A stretch of DNA of 64,000 nt from Eutreptiella sp. 'Long Island Sound 2002' (lineage: Eukaryota; Euglenozoa; Euglenophyceae; Eutreptiales; Eutreptiaceae). The notes under the pieces were generated by a model. The model was not told where the DNA came from. It worked only from the letters and a program-made list of their open reading frames with translations, and ran no database searches. This document shows, piece after piece, positions 62,571 through 64,000 of this stretch. Positions within the stretch are counted from its first letter, which is position 1; every line of letters begins with the position of its first letter. The stretch lies in NCBI GenBank assembly GCA_964036045.1, contig OZ038378.1, forward strand, positions 182,306,944-182,370,943. Direction: 5' to 3'. A program made the position numbers and the translations under genes.

Positions 62571-64000
62571 GTGGTGAGTGGGAGGGCGCCCCCCCCCCCC
62601 CCCGTCCCCCCTTTGGTGGGTGTGATTTTTGGAGCCAAAATTGGTGTCACCATCAGTTTCCTTGTATGAAGGTAGCGAGACTGTGTTGCTCTCGGAATTT
62701 GGGTTTGACACAGCGGGAGGGGACAGTTGGGACAAGGTGGACACGGCTTCGGGATCCATTGGCTCCAGCAAAGTGTCCGGGGCAGGATCATGCGCCTTAT
62801 GCGGGCCTGGTAAGTGGGCACTCCAACGGGGAGCTCTCACAGCCAAGTGCGGAGGTAAGTGATGCGGAGGCTTACCACAGAAGTAAGTGTGCACGCAAGT
62901 TTTTAGGGTAGGGTGCTCGACGATCGGTGCTGTGGTGGTGGCGGGTTTGGTCTGGCAGGGTGCATTCTGCTACAACAGGAGGTGGGGTGGGCATAGAAGG
63001 CGTCGGGACAAAGAGTCGAGGTGTTGCAGTGCAGCAGAACAGCACATATGTTGAGCTGTGACCGTTCACCTGTGTCACGGGGGTGTCTGGTAGCTAGGTA
63101 TCCGTAGCTTCATGGCCCAGGGGGGGGGCGTCACATCATGACCGCCCGCGCGGGGGGGGGGGGGGGTCACGACCAAGGGTTGGGGATTTCAAGGGGGGGG
63201 AGTACTTGGTGGCCTTGCTAGCAGTTTCTGCCCCAACACCACACACCCCAAAGGAACGCAAGGGCCATCGCCCACTTGCTGCCCAGGGACGGACCGTAGA
63301 GGGGCGGCAATGCCATGGACCCAGTCATGCCTTGCGCCCGACCAGCAAACACACCCTCCCCACACGCCCGATGGCACATTCTGCCCCCGCCCCCTGTACC
63401 CCAATTTTAAGGCAGTCGCTCCCTGAGACTAGCACTCATACGCCACCCTCCAATCCACAATCCAGAGCGTGGTATGTGTGCTGCTTCCTTGCCCCCTTCC
63501 CAGGAAGAGTGAGGTGGTGCATCCAACCCCACGCCGGAGGGGCCCCAATTCGGCCCCTCAAATGGGTTCTTGCCCAAACCTCAGACCCCCTTACTTGGGA
63601 TGGCCATCCGCCCCCCCCCCCCTGAAAAGCCCATAACCACCCTCCTCCTTCTTCAAAGTGGAAAGGACTGATGTTGGGATTTATCGTATCAAGCCATCAG
63701 GCACGTCACAGCACGATGTTAGGCACATCAGAAGTAACATGTATTGATGTTGAATTCAGTTGATTCACCTTATGCTGATGTACTTTGTGTGGAAGGCTTG
63801 CAGTCCACTCTGGTCTACTTGCGGGGCTTTTGTAGGGGAGGGTAAATCTGAGGTTAAAGGTCGGGAAACTTGTTACAAAAGTAGCGCGCTGGAGGTGTGC
63901 CAGGCAAACTTTCCTCCCGTGATTGGCACTATTTTTGGTTACTTTTACTTTTACGTTTCCCTTGGCATGACGGTCTCCTCAATGAAAGATAGCCTTTACA
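62571..64000. other. Right end of window
   Basis: G and C runs at 62,590, 63,120, 63,150 and 63,610. Base composition turns more AT-rich after 63,650. No conserved domain, RNA gene or repeat recognised. Confidence 0.5.

Noticed and set aside
62166-62894. 242-codon minus-strand frame
   Set aside because: It is the antisense of the duplicated RNase H fragment.
1-64000. Relict dinoflagellate spliced-leader sequence
   Set aside because: I looked for the CCATTTTGGCTCAAG-type motif and found no convincing copy, so the lineage call rests on splice sites and gene order only.

Overview
The window looks like nuclear DNA of a GC-rich protist or alga with very long, repeat-filled introns; a dinoflagellate is my best guess. 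I see no bacterial operons, rRNA, convincing tRNA gene or CRISPR array. Three conserved proteins can be rebuilt exon by exon, all on the minus strand, with short exons (38-254 bp) and introns up to about 6 kb. Every junction I rely on is GT-AG except one. 24 of the 31 acceptors I could place are followed directly by G (AG|G), a bias described for dinoflagellate introns. One-directional gene order, intergenic homopolymers and abundant (CA)n also fit. This lineage call is inference.

Layout along the minus strand, from the right end. 57.9-53.2 kb: an ApaH-like metallophosphatase (ALPH) in at least six exons; its last intron holds a small ORF between two short direct repeats. 50.2-49.0 kb: a complete 1.18-kb hAT transposable element with inverted ends and a perfect 8-bp target duplication, keeping only the N-terminal, DNA-binding half of a transposase. 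47.0-32.9 kb: an RMT2-type arginine methyltransferase (ankyrin repeats plus methyltransferase domain) in ten exons that sum to exactly 350 codons. 31.1-7.3 kb: a PRMT7-type tandem arginine methyltransferase in at least sixteen exons over 24 kb; the first eleven sum to exactly 489 codons. 0.85-0.44 kb: a weaker candidate exon for a membrane protein with a signal-peptide-like start.

The main discovery candidate is that the RMT2 and PRMT7 parts may be one gene. The last recognisable RMT2 exon ends in a phase-0 GT donor with no stop codon. The first PRMT7 exon begins at a phase-0 acceptor, has no in-frame ATG before its conserved N-terminal motif, and has an in-frame TAG on the acceptor itself. 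Joining them gives an in-frame ankyrin - RMT2 - PRMT7 - PRMT7-like polypeptide of roughly 1,000 residues.

The rest is mostly repeats. Dispersed families occur in two to five copies each. There are MITE or foldback elements with inverted ends, a 72-bp satellite, many (CA)n and (GCACA)n arrays, and dozens of G or C runs of nine or more bases. A tandemly duplicated LINE RNase H fragment lies at 61.1-62.6 kb, and an intronic ORF at 35.6-36.3 kb carries a SNF2-like Walker A motif. Exon limits come from reading translations and splice dinucleotides by eye; no alignment was run.
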